This document shows, piece after piece, positions 27,205 through 35,144 of a stretch of 64,000 nucleotides of DNA. The DNA lies in contig CAXXWF010000001.1 in the NCBI GenBank assembly GCA_963665865.2, forward strand, positions 3,286,001-3,350,000, in the 5' to 3' direction. This DNA comes from PHAA01 sp963665865 (GTDB lineage Bacteria; Bacillota; Syntrophomonadia; Syntrophomonadales; Syntrophomonadaceae). The translations under genes were made by a program, and so were the position numbers. Each line of letters begins with the position of its first letter. Position 1 is the first letter of the stretch. The notes under the pieces were generated by a model. That model had not been told where the DNA came from and made no database searches. It worked only from the letters and a program-made list of their open reading frames with translations.

Positions 27205-27310
27205 ATGGCCTTGAAGGGCAAACTTGTCGAAAGATAAGGACGCAAAACCAAAGGGTCTAAGTCGTTTTTGACGATATGACAGCCGGGTTGCTAGAGATCA
27301 TGCCTTAAGT
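27205..27310 (+). ncRNA. Cyclic di-GMP-I riboswitch (GEMM class)
   Basis: The conserved core is clear: GGCAAAC (27217-27223), a short stem capped by a GAAA tetraloop (27229-27232), GGACGCAAA (27238-27246) with the tetraloop receptor, GGGTCTAA, a second hairpin (GTCGTTTTTGAC), then GACAGCCGGGTTGC (27278-27291). This matches the class I c-di-GMP aptamer. A terminator-like hairpin follows 25 bases later and hides the ribosome site of the downstream gene. Ligand binding should therefore decide between read-through and termination, and possibly also translation. The direction of the switch (on or off) cannot be told by eye. Confidence 0.9.
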
Positions 27311-27316
27311 AGGAAT

Positions 27317-27358
27317 CTCCTTAAAAGGTATGGTTATGAGATTTTAAGGAGGTTTTTT
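27317..27358 (+). terminator. Riboswitch expression platform: terminator whose 3' arm is the Shine-Dalgarno
   Basis: A perfect 10-bp stem CTCCTTAAAA (27317-27326) / TTTTAAGGAG (27342-27351) with a 15-base loop is followed by G and six T residues. The AAGGAGG at 27346-27352 is also the ribosome site for the GTG at 27362, nine bases away. Folding would therefore both end transcription and hide the ribosome site. Confidence 0.82.
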
Positions 27359-27361
27359 GTT

Positions 27362-27640
27362 GTGGATTTTAGCTGTATTGTTCCCAGAATCATAAAGGAA
27401 AGTGTAGCCGTATTCAAGGACACAAGCATAGAAGAAATTAAGAATATTCTAATCTTAAAAGAAGAATTAATAGCAGTCGGGTATAATCCCAATGAGGTCA
27501 ATTACATGATTGCAACCTTTAGTAATAACGTGGATATTGCTAAGCTTAATTCTAAACAGCTTAAGAAAACTGAAGAACGATTAAAAGAACAGCTGTCTAT
27601 CGCCAGAGAATGTATAGCATTCATCCGAGACCCCCAATAG
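27362..27640 (+). CDS. Small orphan protein controlled by the c-di-GMP riboswitch
   Basis: This 92-residue, probably soluble protein of unknown family starts with GTG at 27362, with AAGGAGG at ideal spacing. It is rich in Lys, Glu and Ile. The first half (SIEEIKNILILKEELIAVGYN) and the end (KKTEERLKEQLSIARE) look helical and could form a coiled coil. There is no signal peptide or membrane segment. It is the only gene between the riboswitch and a terminator at 27627, so it is the sole target of the switch. It faces the end of the matrix operon, which suggests, but does not prove, a role in c-di-GMP-controlled surface behaviour. Confidence 0.8.
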   Translation: MDFSCIVPRIIKESVAVFKDTSIEEIKNILILKEELIAVGYNPNEVNYMIATFSNNVDIAKLNSKQLKKTEERLKEQLSIARECIAFIRDPQ

Positions 27641-27654
27641 GGGCCTCATTTTTT
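27627..27654 (+). terminator. Terminator after the riboswitch-controlled gene
   Basis: A hairpin GAGACCCC / GGGGCCTC (one mismatch pair) with a CAATA loop is followed by ATTTTTT. The gene's stop codon lies in the loop. Confidence 0.7.
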
Positions 27655-27680
27655 GCCTTCTTACGGAAAATAACCCGTTC

Positions 27681-27887
27681 TTATTTAATGATTATATTCT
27701 GAATAGATTCAGCTTTGGCCGTTCCCGTTGCGTTGTACTTGGTCAGTACAAAGCGGTATGTACCTTTAGTGCTGCCCGCAGGAAGTGTAAGATTTGCTGC
27801 TCCTCCCGAAATGCTCACCGGTTGGTTCGCCTGGCCAGAAACATTTGCATAGGAGATGCCATATTTTTGTTGGAGGGTGGATTGCAC
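27681..27887 (-). pseudogene. Displaced C-terminus of the GLUG-repeat protein (frameshift)
   Basis: This frame encodes the natural end of the GLUG protein (NVQSTLQQKYGIS... ending NIIIK). It is read in a different frame from the rest, and in-frame upstream codons (NPIQILGTGN) continue back to a CCCC run at 27912-27915 (GGGG on the plus strand). Adding one C to that run joins the two parts smoothly as VPITPIQILGTGNVQS. The break is therefore either a real one-base deletion, phase variation or a sequencing error. Confidence 0.75.
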
Positions 27888-30847
27888 GTTCCCGGTACCC
27901 AGAATTTGAATGGGGTTATGGGAACTGACACAGCTGCAGCTGAGGCATCAAAAAACCGTGTTCCGGCAACGGCCCGGATACCGTATTCTGGAGGGGCTGC
28001 AAGTGTAATGGACGCAGTCCCTGCTGCCAGCAGATTATCGTTTCTAGGGTTCGCAGGATAAGAACTGGCGTAGGCTTTGACCTGCAAAGTGTAGGTGCCG
28101 GCTGTCAATGGAACCGCACAGCCGCTCATGTCAATACTTATGGTAGTTCCGCTGAGGACATTGGCCGTCAGAAATGTAGAGGGATAACTGCCGGTAATGA
28201 CGGTGCCGTTGACTATTGTACCAATAGGCAGATTAACCGTAGATCCCGACTGCTGCAGATAAATTTCATAGAAATAGGACTTGCCATCAGTCTTGTAATC
28301 ATAACCCATGGCGGTTGTTTTGGATAAAGCCGCAGTGCAGGAATCTGTTCCACTGGTAGTAGTAAGAGAATAAGCATTCTTCCCGGCAACGGTCACCGTT
28401 GGCACCGTGCCGGTAGCAGTTCCTCCCGCAATCAGGAATTCGATATTGCTGGTCCCGGCCGCAATCCCGGCCGCTGTGCGCGAAAAGTCAAAAATGAATA
28501 CATATTGTTTGGTTGAGCCTGCCGCTGCGGTCTGGCTGGGATAGTTTGTGGCAGTGGTCCCCATCTGTATGAATTGATTCAGCATTATGCTGCCGGTCAG
28601 ATCCGCAGTCAGATTCTTATAGTAATATACTCCGTCCACCAGCATGATAACTGTAGTATGGGCAGGTAGAGTTACTGCCGTGGTTCCCTGTTTGAGTCCG
28701 ATAGTCTGGGTTTCAAGGGCACAGGTTGCGATGTAAGTTCCGGAATAAGAAACTGAAAATGCGCTGTCGGCAGTGATAGCCGCCGAAGTGGCAGCTCCTT
28801 CCAAAGATGTGGGAGTATAATATTTACCTCCTGCTATTTTAGTACTTGCAAACTGCACGACCGGAGGCACAGATGTTCCAATCACGGGAGGATCACTTGA
28901 ACCTCCACCGACTTGAATCCAAACGTTGTTTCCTTCAGGATTGGGGATATTCGTCCCAATGCCATTTAATAAATCCTTGATTACCGTCCAAGGTATTTCA
29001 CCAACCGGCACAGCCCCATCATTGGTTAATTTGTCACCGGTTCCGGTTCCCTGCGCAGCATTGTCATAATAGTTGTTCCAGGCATTCGTTGGGGATAACG
29101 TTCCCTGATATTGACCGATAATGCCGCCTACATAATTATTATGTCCGGTTATCTCGCCGGTACTTAAATTGTTACTTATGGTTGACCCAGCTTGAGACCA
29201 ATCGCCGCCGCCTGCTATGCCGCCTACAGCACTGCTCCCATGAATATCTCCAGAATTAGAGTTATTGCTTATGGTATTATTGCTGCCGGCATATCCGACC
29301 ACACCACCTATATTTTGTTGCCATCCGTCCATATTCACGCTGTTTACATTACCGGTGTTGCTGCATACTTTTACCGTACCGTCTGTATATCCAGCCACAC
29401 CGCCCACGCAAGATTTCCCCGTTATATTTCCGGAAGAAGCGCAATTACTGATTTCGCTGTTGGTACCGGCGTATCCGGCCACACCACCTACATATTCTTG
29501 CCAATCTTTCACATTCTCGCTGTTTACATTCCCACTATTGGTGCAAACCGTTATCTCACCGTTCGTATATCCAGCCACGCCGCCCACATACTGTTTTCCC
29601 GTTATAGTTCCGGAAGAAGATGAATTACTGACTTCGCTGCCCGAATAAGCATAGCCGACCACACCACCCACATAATTCTCGCCGCCGGTTACCGTACACG
29701 TGACCTCACACCCTGTTACGGCCGCGCTAATCGTGGGCAGGACCGGTGTTTGGTTGTCGATCTTGTATATGCTTCCAACCACCCCGCCCACATAAAACTT
29801 TCCCGTTATAGTTCCGGCAACCGTGCAATTGGCCATTGTACTGTCAGCACCGGCATATCCAGCTATTCCGCCTACATAATTCTCGGTTCCGGTTAAGGTT
29901 AAGCTTACGTCACACCCGGTTATGTTCCCTTCTGTGTATCCAGCCACACCGGCCACGTAAAATTTTCCAGTTACAATTCCTGAAACCGTACAGTTCTCTA
30001 TTTCACTGTTAGGGCCGGCATATCCCGCCATACCGCCTACATAGTTTTCAGTTACGGTTACTGTAGAACTTAGGTGACACCCTTTTATCTTCCCGTTGGT
30101 ATAGGCAGCCACACCGCCCACGTAAAATTTTCCAGTTACAATTCCTGAAACCGTGCAGTTTTCTATGTCACTGTTCGTACCGCCATATCCAGCCACACCT
30201 CCAGCATAATTCTCGACTGCGGTTACGGGTAAACTTACGCTGCAACCGGTTATGCTCCCGTCGGTGTAGCCGACTATCCCTCCCGCATAATATCCTCCTC
30301 GCACACTGCCTGAAACACTTAAATTTTTAATCACACTTCCATTGGCAGCATATGCAAACAATCCACAGTAGGAATGATAATTTGTTTCATTAATATACAG
30401 ACCGATGATTTTTTTGCTGTTGCCATCGAAATTGCCCTGGAAGGTTTTGGTTGAGTCGCTGCCAATGCAGGTAAACTTTCTTGGTGAAGAGGACACAAAG
30501 GTTCCGTTCGTGTTCATGTTATTAAGTAGAATGTCATCTGTAAGCTTAAAATACGTATTTTGATAGTTTAAGCCGCCGTTAACTCTTTGAGCCAAATAGG
30601 CAAGTTCCTTACCGTTGCTGATTAAATAGGGATCCGCCTGAGTTCCTGTTCCACCGGCATAGGCTGTTGACACGGAACCATCCCATAGAGCGCTGGTGGC
30701 ATCAACATACCCAGGCATTGAAAAAATAAATGGCAGCAACATTGCGCATAGCGATACGATAGCCATGCACCGCCTTAGTCTGAGGCGGCGGCGTTTTTGC
30801 CTAAGTATATTTCTGATTTTGGTTTCGAAGTTAGAAGGTTGGATCAT
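27815..30847 (-). CDS. Large secreted GLUG-repeat protein
   Basis: The 1010-residue frame has a signal peptide near residues 25-50 (CMAIVSLCAMLLPFIFSMPG), an opening WDGSVSTAYAGGTGTQADPYLI module, then about fourteen GLUG-type repeats to about residue 600. The repeats follow the pattern YVGGVAGYxxG-I--C--SG-ITG. After that come Ig-like or beta-rich domains. GLUG repeats occur in surface adhesins. The last ~30 residues in this frame are out of phase, and the natural end lies in another frame at 27681-27887. The start overlaps the preceding gene by four bases (ATGA). It is the last gene of the matrix operon. Several repeats are nearly identical in DNA, so copy-number change is possible. Confidence 0.85.
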   Translation of the reverse strand: MIQPSNFETKIRNILRQKRRRLRLRRCMAIVSLCAMLLPFIFSMPGYVDATSALWDGSVSTAYAGGTGTQADPYLISNGKELAYLAQRVNGGLNYQNTYFKLTDDILLNNMNTNGTFVSSSPRKFTCIGSDSTKTFQGNFDGNSKKIIGLYINETNYHSYCGLFAYAANGSVIKNLSVSGSVRGGYYAGGIVGYTDGSITGCSVSLPVTAVENYAGGVAGYGGTNSDIENCTVSGIVTGKFYVGGVAAYTNGKIKGCHLSSTVTVTENYVGGMAGYAGPNSEIENCTVSGIVTGKFYVAGVAGYTEGNITGCDVSLTLTGTENYVGGIAGYAGADSTMANCTVAGTITGKFYVGGVVGSIYKIDNQTPVLPTISAAVTGCEVTCTVTGGENYVGGVVGYAYSGSEVSNSSSSGTITGKQYVGGVAGYTNGEITVCTNSGNVNSENVKDWQEYVGGVAGYAGTNSEISNCASSGNITGKSCVGGVAGYTDGTVKVCSNTGNVNSVNMDGWQQNIGGVVGYAGSNNTISNNSNSGDIHGSSAVGGIAGGGDWSQAGSTISNNLSTGEITGHNNYVGGIIGQYQGTLSPTNAWNNYYDNAAQGTGTGDKLTNDGAVPVGEIPWTVIKDLLNGIGTNIPNPEGNNVWIQVGGGSSDPPVIGTSVPPVVQFASTKIAGGKYYTPTSLEGAATSAAITADSAFSVSYSGTYIATCALETQTIGLKQGTTAVTLPAHTTVIMLVDGVYYYKNLTADLTGSIMLNQFIQMGTTATNYPSQTAAAGSTKQYVFIFDFSRTAAGIAAGTSNIEFLIAGGTATGTVPTVTVAGKNAYSLTTTSGTDSCTAALSKTTAMGYDYKTDGKSYFYEIYLQQSGSTVNLPIGTIVNGTVITGSYPSTFLTANVLSGTTISIDMSGCAVPLTAGTYTLQVKAYASSYPANPRNDNLLAAGTASITLAAPPEYGIRAVAGTRFFDASAAAVSVPITPFKFWVPGTCNPPSNKNMASPMQMFLARRTNR
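29954..30166. repeat. Near-identical DNA repeats inside the GLUG gene
   Basis: A segment of about 47 bases starting CACGTAAAATTTTCCAG at 29954 recurs from 30119 with two or three changes. Shorter related copies lie at 29575-29640 and 29785-29835. These encode consecutive GLUG units and could recombine. Confidence 0.7.
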
Positions 30848-31641
30848 GTCACTGTAACTCCGGTATAGTTTGCCGCAGGGCTATCCTTGAAAAAGATCAG
30901 CTCGTAAACTGCCGCCTTATTAACAGTAGTCATTATGGTTCTGGTGGTAAGGTTGATGCTGTTGGCGTTTATCACTATCGGGTTGGTCATGTCAGGGGAT
31001 GCTCCAATCGGCCAGCTGATGGTAACCGCTCTGGTCAGTGCAGCGCTGCTGTCGTTCTCCAAGGTTACGGTCAGCCTGGCCAGGGGTGCACCTGCATTGG
31101 AATCGATTGCATAAGCAACCGCCGGCTTTATAACAAAATTCCCTTTCAGGGTTTTTGCGTAGGGTGAGGTGGAGACCGCAGTCACCGTAACCGACAAAGG
31201 ACTATTTTTGTCAGCAGGTGCTGGAATCGTAAGATTTATGGTGGCTTCATTGCCCGGCGAGCCGCCTGCTGCGATGGTTCCGCTGGCACTGCCGCCTGAG
31301 GCAGTTGCAGTTACAGAATAGGATATGCTGCTGTCCGATATGTTCAGCGTACTGTCATAATTCCTTAGTTTGAAGGTTATAGTCGAGGCAGACTGCAAGT
31401 CATTGCAGAGATAATACGTGGGTATAGCTGATAAATTCGACCCCAGCAAATCGCTGGTGAAATAAAATTCAGCATCTGCGGTGGCGGTGTAGTTGTTCAT
31501 AACCTGATCGTAAATATAGCTGGCCAAAACTGCCCCCGGATAAGAAATAATTAAAATAAAGGCTAGGATGAATACAGACATCTGCCTTTTCGTTCGTTTT
31601 TGATGCAAATTATTATATATGGGTGTAAACTTATTTTTCAT
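30844..31641 (-). CDS. Secreted protein of the matrix operon (SipW-type N-terminus)
   Basis: The protein of about 265 residues is unrecognised as a family. It has a basic N-terminus, a hydrophobic segment at about residues 22-40 (VFILAFILIISYPGAV) and then LASYIYDQVMNNYTATA, resembling the A-x-Y-T site of SipW-dependent signal peptides. The mature part is rich in Ser, Thr, Ala and Val with regular beta-strand patterns, suggesting Ig-like domains. The ATG at 31641 has AGAAGG eight bases upstream and is preferred to the GTG at 31650. It overlaps the GLUG gene start (ATGA), so the two are coupled. It may be a fibre component or carrier for the GLUG protein. Confidence 0.75.
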   Translation of the reverse strand: MKNKFTPIYNNLHQKRTKRQMSVFILAFILIISYPGAVLASYIYDQVMNNYTATADAEFYFTSDLLGSNLSAIPTYYLCNDLQSASTITFKLRNYDSTLNISDSSISYSVTATASGGSASGTIAAGGSPGNEATINLTIPAPADKNSPLSVTVTAVSTSPYAKTLKGNFVIKPAVAYAIDSNAGAPLARLTVTLENDSSAALTRAVTISWPIGASPDMTNPIVINANSINLTTRTIMTTVNKAAVYELIFFKDSPAANYTGVTVT

Positions 31642-31659
31642 CGTTAACACCTTCTCTGT

Positions 31660-32199
31660 TTATAATTGAACGGCGCGCAGCCGAAGCTGTAAGTAATCTA
31701 TTTCATTTTTGTATGTATAACTGTTAATGTTTGCCGGCCAAGCCATGGTAAGTATAAAAGAGCTGGTGGTTGCTATATTCGCAGTAAATTCCTGAGCCGC
31801 ACTAACATATTGATAACTAGCAGGATGAGTGAGAGCAACCGGGGTACCTGCTTTGGTCAGAGAGTACTGCAGAGGAAGGTTGCCAGTAGTGTCCAGCTCC
31901 AGGGTATAGCTTTGACTATATCCACTTGCATTTCCACTGCCATCCTGGTTATTTACCGAGATGGTAATGGTTTTAATGTCCCCGGGTTTCATACCCTCAA
32001 TATTAATCGTACTGGCCTGCTGGTTCATAATCCAGGTGGAAAACACAACGGCAGGTATGGCAGTATTTTCTGGTCCCGTATTTTGAATTACACTGCTGAA
32101 ACGAGAAAATGAAATACCAGTAATTATAAGGGATACCAAGAAGAGGTAGATTAAATACATATGCCATTTGGCCGTCTTTTTTTCGACAGGAGCTTGCAT
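31660..32199 (-). CDS. Secreted TasA/camelysin-like protein (small)
   Basis: This 179-residue protein has one hydrophobic segment at about residues 14-33 followed by GISFSRFSSVIQNTG, the position and style of a SipW-type signal peptide. The mature part has the pattern seen in TasA/camelysin relatives: a MKPGD segment (here EGMKPGDIKTITISV) that starts a strand, then YTLELDTTGNLPLQYSLTK, and a C-terminal strand pair. It lies between two other predicted substrates and downstream of the second SipW gene in one operon. The likely role is a minor fibre subunit or anchor. Family assignment is by pattern only. Confidence 0.7.
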   Translation of the reverse strand: MQAPVEKKTAKWHMYLIYLFLVSLIITGISFSRFSSVIQNTGPENTAIPAVVFSTWIMNQQASTINIEGMKPGDIKTITISVNNQDGSGNASGYSQSYTLELDTTGNLPLQYSLTKAGTPVALTHPASYQYVSAAQEFTANIATTSSFILTMAWPANINSYTYKNEIDYLQLRLRAVQL

Positions 32200-32232
32200 T
32201 TTCTAACCCCTTTCCTGTGGCTGATGCTAATG

Positions 32233-33210
32233 TTAATTAGGTTGCATCTGCTCTCCGCTTATACGGAAAATTACCTGGACTAATGGTTTGGTATTTAAAG
32301 CATGGGCGGCAAAGGTATCATAATCATCATAGGCTCTTAAAAGAGAAGTATTACAGGCCTCCATAGCAGCATTCGCAGCCGCAGCCAGGCTGTTATAATA
32401 GCCAAAATCACCATCCGGCCATGTGCCATCCGGCTGCGGACTGCCATGCACGGTCAAATACGTATCGACTGCATTGAAAGCGGCTATACTCTGATCCTGC
32501 AAACCACCCGGAGCGTAATATACATTATAAGCTGCCTGGTAATAAGGAAGATACTTGCCACTGCCTATATTGGTATCAGGATTCGGTGTTACCGTAGCAA
32601 CGCCCGTGTCATTGATATAGAATGAGGTATTCCATTGCCATTGAATTGTGACGGTAACCTCATCAGTGCTGCCTGGTGAAAATGTCGGCTTTCCATCTGT
32701 TAAATCAAAAATGCTAAAATAGCCTTCCCCATCGCGGCTGGTATCCTGCAGCCTGAACCAATTGGTCTGAAATACAATGGGTGGGCTGTCGGCTGCGCCC
32801 GAGTTCATGGCAGCACTCACTTTGAAAATAAAAGGTGCGTAAACATCTTTACCGCTATGAGTTGCAATAACTGCCGTATTCCCCGCCGAAGTAAGCTTAA
32901 TTAATTCATTCGCATTCATTTCAATATTATAGGCAACGGCTACATCAGACCTGCCGCTCTTCAAGGAGAAGCTTTTCTCTCCCGAGTCCATTGGAGCAAC
33001 AGTCTTGCCGTCAAACAAATTAAAGGTAAACCCTTTGTTATAATACTGCGTATCGGTTTCACCTTTGGCACTGAAATTCCACTTAGCAATCAGGGCTGGG
33101 TCCGAGCCACTATATTCACTAGTATAACTTGCCGAAGTAGATGGGAAAATGGAAAAGCTAACCAGTGCCGCAACTATCAGCAGTTGTAAACCTATTTTGA
33201 AAAGCTTCAC
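32233..33210 (-). CDS. Secreted TasA/camelysin-like protein (325 residues)
   Basis: The start is GTG at 33210. The protein has a signal segment (residues 5-22) followed by STSASYTSEYSGSDPALIAKWNFSAKG. This is very like the TasA-type opening ASYTS...D-A--AKW-F of the 217-residue protein in the same operon (FAKYTSVYAGQDTALVAKWSLAIK), so the two are paralogues. The middle has IEMNANELIKL and a WQWNTSFYIND segment. The C-terminal part (YLTVHGSPQPDGTWPDGDF and AMEACNTSLLRAYDDYDTFAAHAL) is helical and unusual for the family. It directly follows the second SipW gene. Confidence 0.78.
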   Translation of the reverse strand: MKLFKIGLQLLIVAALVSFSIFPSTSASYTSEYSGSDPALIAKWNFSAKGETDTQYYNKGFTFNLFDGKTVAPMDSGEKSFSLKSGRSDVAVAYNIEMNANELIKLTSAGNTAVIATHSGKDVYAPFIFKVSAAMNSGAADSPPIVFQTNWFRLQDTSRDGEGYFSIFDLTDGKPTFSPGSTDEVTVTIQWQWNTSFYINDTGVATVTPNPDTNIGSGKYLPYYQAAYNVYYAPGGLQDQSIAAFNAVDTYLTVHGSPQPDGTWPDGDFGYYNSLAAAANAAMEACNTSLLRAYDDYDTFAAHALNTKPLVQVIFRISGEQMQPN

Positions 33211-33297
33211 TGGTCATCATCTCCCTTCTCCAACTATAAGTATTGCCGCCCCTGCCGTGATGCAAATTATTCAATCCCAAGCAGGATTCTCGCAATA

Positions 33298-33819
33298 TTA
33301 GTTTCTCTTGCGCTTTATTTCCTGATAAAGCTCTTCACCGTAAATGCAAAGGACTGCTATGATTAGCAACACTATCATGCCAGTCGGGTTTTTAATAAAT
33401 AAGATGGCCAACCCTATTTTCGGGATCCTAAAAAGCACTTTGCCTATAAATTGTTCAGCTGCCACTGTATCATCGGCAACATTGTTATTATCACCCTTAA
33501 GGATAAAACCGCCATTTTCTTCCCCAACAATGCGATGCGTGTAAGTCGTAGTGCCGACCATATAAGTAGCAATATCGCCCAGCTTATACTTTTGGGGAGC
33601 TTGCTCACGGATTACCACCACATCCCCGGGCATTATCGCTGGCTGCATAGAGCCGGACATAACAATGAGCGGTGCCATACCCAAAAACTTGGGCACGGGG
33701 TTGTGGGTTACTGCCTTATTGATACCCAGGTAGAGATTACTTAATATCACCAGACCCAAAAATCCGACCAACCCATACTTCAAAAAGTTGATCAGTATTT
33801 TTTTCCACTTGTTTTGCAA
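33298..33819 (-). CDS. sipW: Type I signal peptidase, SipW/ER type (first of two)
   Basis: This 173-residue membrane protease has a helix at about residues 14-34, catalytic Ser57 in MSGSMQPAI, His95 in YTHRIVG (in place of the Lys of typical bacterial enzymes, as in SipW and eukaryotic SEC11), and the LKGDNNNVADD motif with conserved Asp110 and Asp116/117. A C-terminal helix is at about 143-160. SipW removes the signal peptides of TasA-like fibre proteins. The start is TTG at 33819 with AGGATGGG upstream. It lies 88 bases before a TasA-like gene and 15 bases after a membrane adaptor gene, so it is embedded among its likely substrates. A second, different SipW gene lies 2.1 kb upstream. Confidence 0.92.
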   Translation of the reverse strand: MQNKWKKILINFLKYGLVGFLGLVILSNLYLGINKAVTHNPVPKFLGMAPLIVMSGSMQPAIMPGDVVVIREQAPQKYKLGDIATYMVGTTTYTHRIVGEENGGFILKGDNNNVADDTVAAEQFIGKVLFRIPKIGLAILFIKNPTGMIVLLIIAVLCIYGEELYQEIKRKRN

Positions 33820-33833
33820 GAAATCCCATCCTT

Positions 33834-35051
33834 CTATTTTCTCTGGGCCGAAACTATGATTGAAAGCGTACAGACTACTTCATCAGCATGATTAGCGAAG
33901 CTATTATCGTTGATGCCGCCATCATCCCAGAACCATTCCAGGGTATATCCAGTCTTCATCGAATCGCTCATCACTAACGGTACTGAGGAATCAGCAGTTA
34001 CCGCCCGGATCTCTGCGGTTGTATGCCAGTTGCTGTCGCCATTTACATACGTATTGGTATTGTTATTCTGCAAACGATATTTCATAGGGATGTTTAACGA
34101 GTTGTTGGTTTCTACCAGATCGATATCGTAATTAACCGCAAAGGGGTTGGCAGTATTATTCACCGTAAATTTATACACCCCGGTCATACCTGGAGCAATA
34201 TGTTTGCCGCTCCCGAAAATGTTGATGTCGGTAGCTGGACTGGGAGCTTGATGGAAGTCATTACTATCACCCGTACTATATACGGTAAGTGCCCAAGCTT
34301 GTGGCTGAGGGGGGATTCCACCACCGCCGCCACCGCCTCCCCCAAGAATATCAGGAGGAGGGTTGGGGATAACTGGCTGGGCTGGGGGCTCCGGAGTCAA
34401 AGGAATGCCAGGCTGCGGTTGCTCCCCCGGGTTATTACGTTCCAGCACATTAACCTGAGGACCTATAGTCAGGTGACCATTAGGGAGTCCTGACCCGTCC
34501 TGTTCTATTTCCAGGACTACTTCCAGGGTTTTTACATCTACCCCTATCTCCAGTACGAAAGTATCCACCGATACTTGCACCAGAAGCGTATCGGCAATCT
34601 CCAGGTTGCGGTTTATGGTCACCTTGCACGAGGCTAACACTTGCCCGCTCTGGCTCAGCACGCTTATCGTGTGATCCCCATCCTCGACATTTTGAAATAT
34701 AAAGTAGCCGTCACGGTCGGTATAGGTAGTCCTCGGCGCACTGCGCAGCTCCACCAGCCCAAAGGCGTATGGCGTACCATCTTTGTAGACGACCCGGCCT
34801 TTAATAGTTATCTGCTTCTCAACCGGCACGATAACCTTATGAGGAGGGTAAATAAAGTTTCTAATTCTGTCCAGGAAGGGTACTCCTCGGTCTCCATCCC
34901 CAACTATGGGAAGGGTGGAAGATATGATAAAATCCGTCTGCCCGGTGCTGCTATCGCGGATTACACCGTAAACAGACACGGCTATATATACAACAATCAT
35001 GGTTATAATGGCAAGCAGTATCAGGTTCTTGCGGTTTTGCGCAATGTCCAC
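33834..35051 (-). CDS. Membrane-anchored protein: carboxypeptidase-regulatory-like domain, Pro/Gly linker, TasA-like C-terminus
   Basis: This 405-residue protein starts with GTG behind GGAGGTGA. A single N-terminal helix (residues 10-31) is followed by a domain at about 80-165 with ITIKGRVVYKDGTPYAFGLVELRS and TDRDGYFIFQNVEDGDHTISV, the carboxypeptidase-regulatory-like (beta-sandwich) fold used in adhesins. Then comes a Pro-rich stretch and a run of nine glycines near residue 245. The last ~145 residues resemble TasA/camelysin proteins (HIAPGMTGVYKFTVNN...IPMKYRL and TLEWFWDDG). It could be the anchor or assembly platform of the fibre, comparable in role to TapA, although sequence does not show this directly. 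It sits between the TasA-like and SipW genes. Confidence 0.78.
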   Translation of the reverse strand: MDIAQNRKNLILLAIITMIVVYIAVSVYGVIRDSSTGQTDFIISSTLPIVGDGDRGVPFLDRIRNFIYPPHKVIVPVEKQITIKGRVVYKDGTPYAFGLVELRSAPRTTYTDRDGYFIFQNVEDGDHTISVLSQSGQVLASCKVTINRNLEIADTLLVQVSVDTFVLEIGVDVKTLEVVLEIEQDGSGLPNGHLTIGPQVNVLERNNPGEQPQPGIPLTPEPPAQPVIPNPPPDILGGGGGGGGGIPPQPQAWALTVYSTGDSNDFHQAPSPATDINIFGSGKHIAPGMTGVYKFTVNNTANPFAVNYDIDLVETNNSLNIPMKYRLQNNNTNTYVNGDSNWHTTAEIRAVTADSSVPLVMSDSMKTGYTLEWFWDDGGINDNSFANHADEVVCTLSIIVSAQRK

Positions 35052-35144
35052 GCTATCACCTCCGGTACGGCTTCCTTAAAGATAGCGCATTCGGTATGCG
35101 CTATCTTTAAGAGAGCCGCAGCTCTCTTATATGGTTAGATTAGC

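Noticed and set aside
29192..29648. Two overlapping plus-strand frames of 143 and 127 codons
   Set aside because: Both are shadows of the GLUG repeats; their repetitive composition mirrors the opposite strand.
28900..30300. Regular repeats in 28900-30300 that could suggest a CRISPR array
   Set aside because: The spacing is about 150-180 bases, the repeats are imperfect, and they encode GLUG units in a continuous frame.
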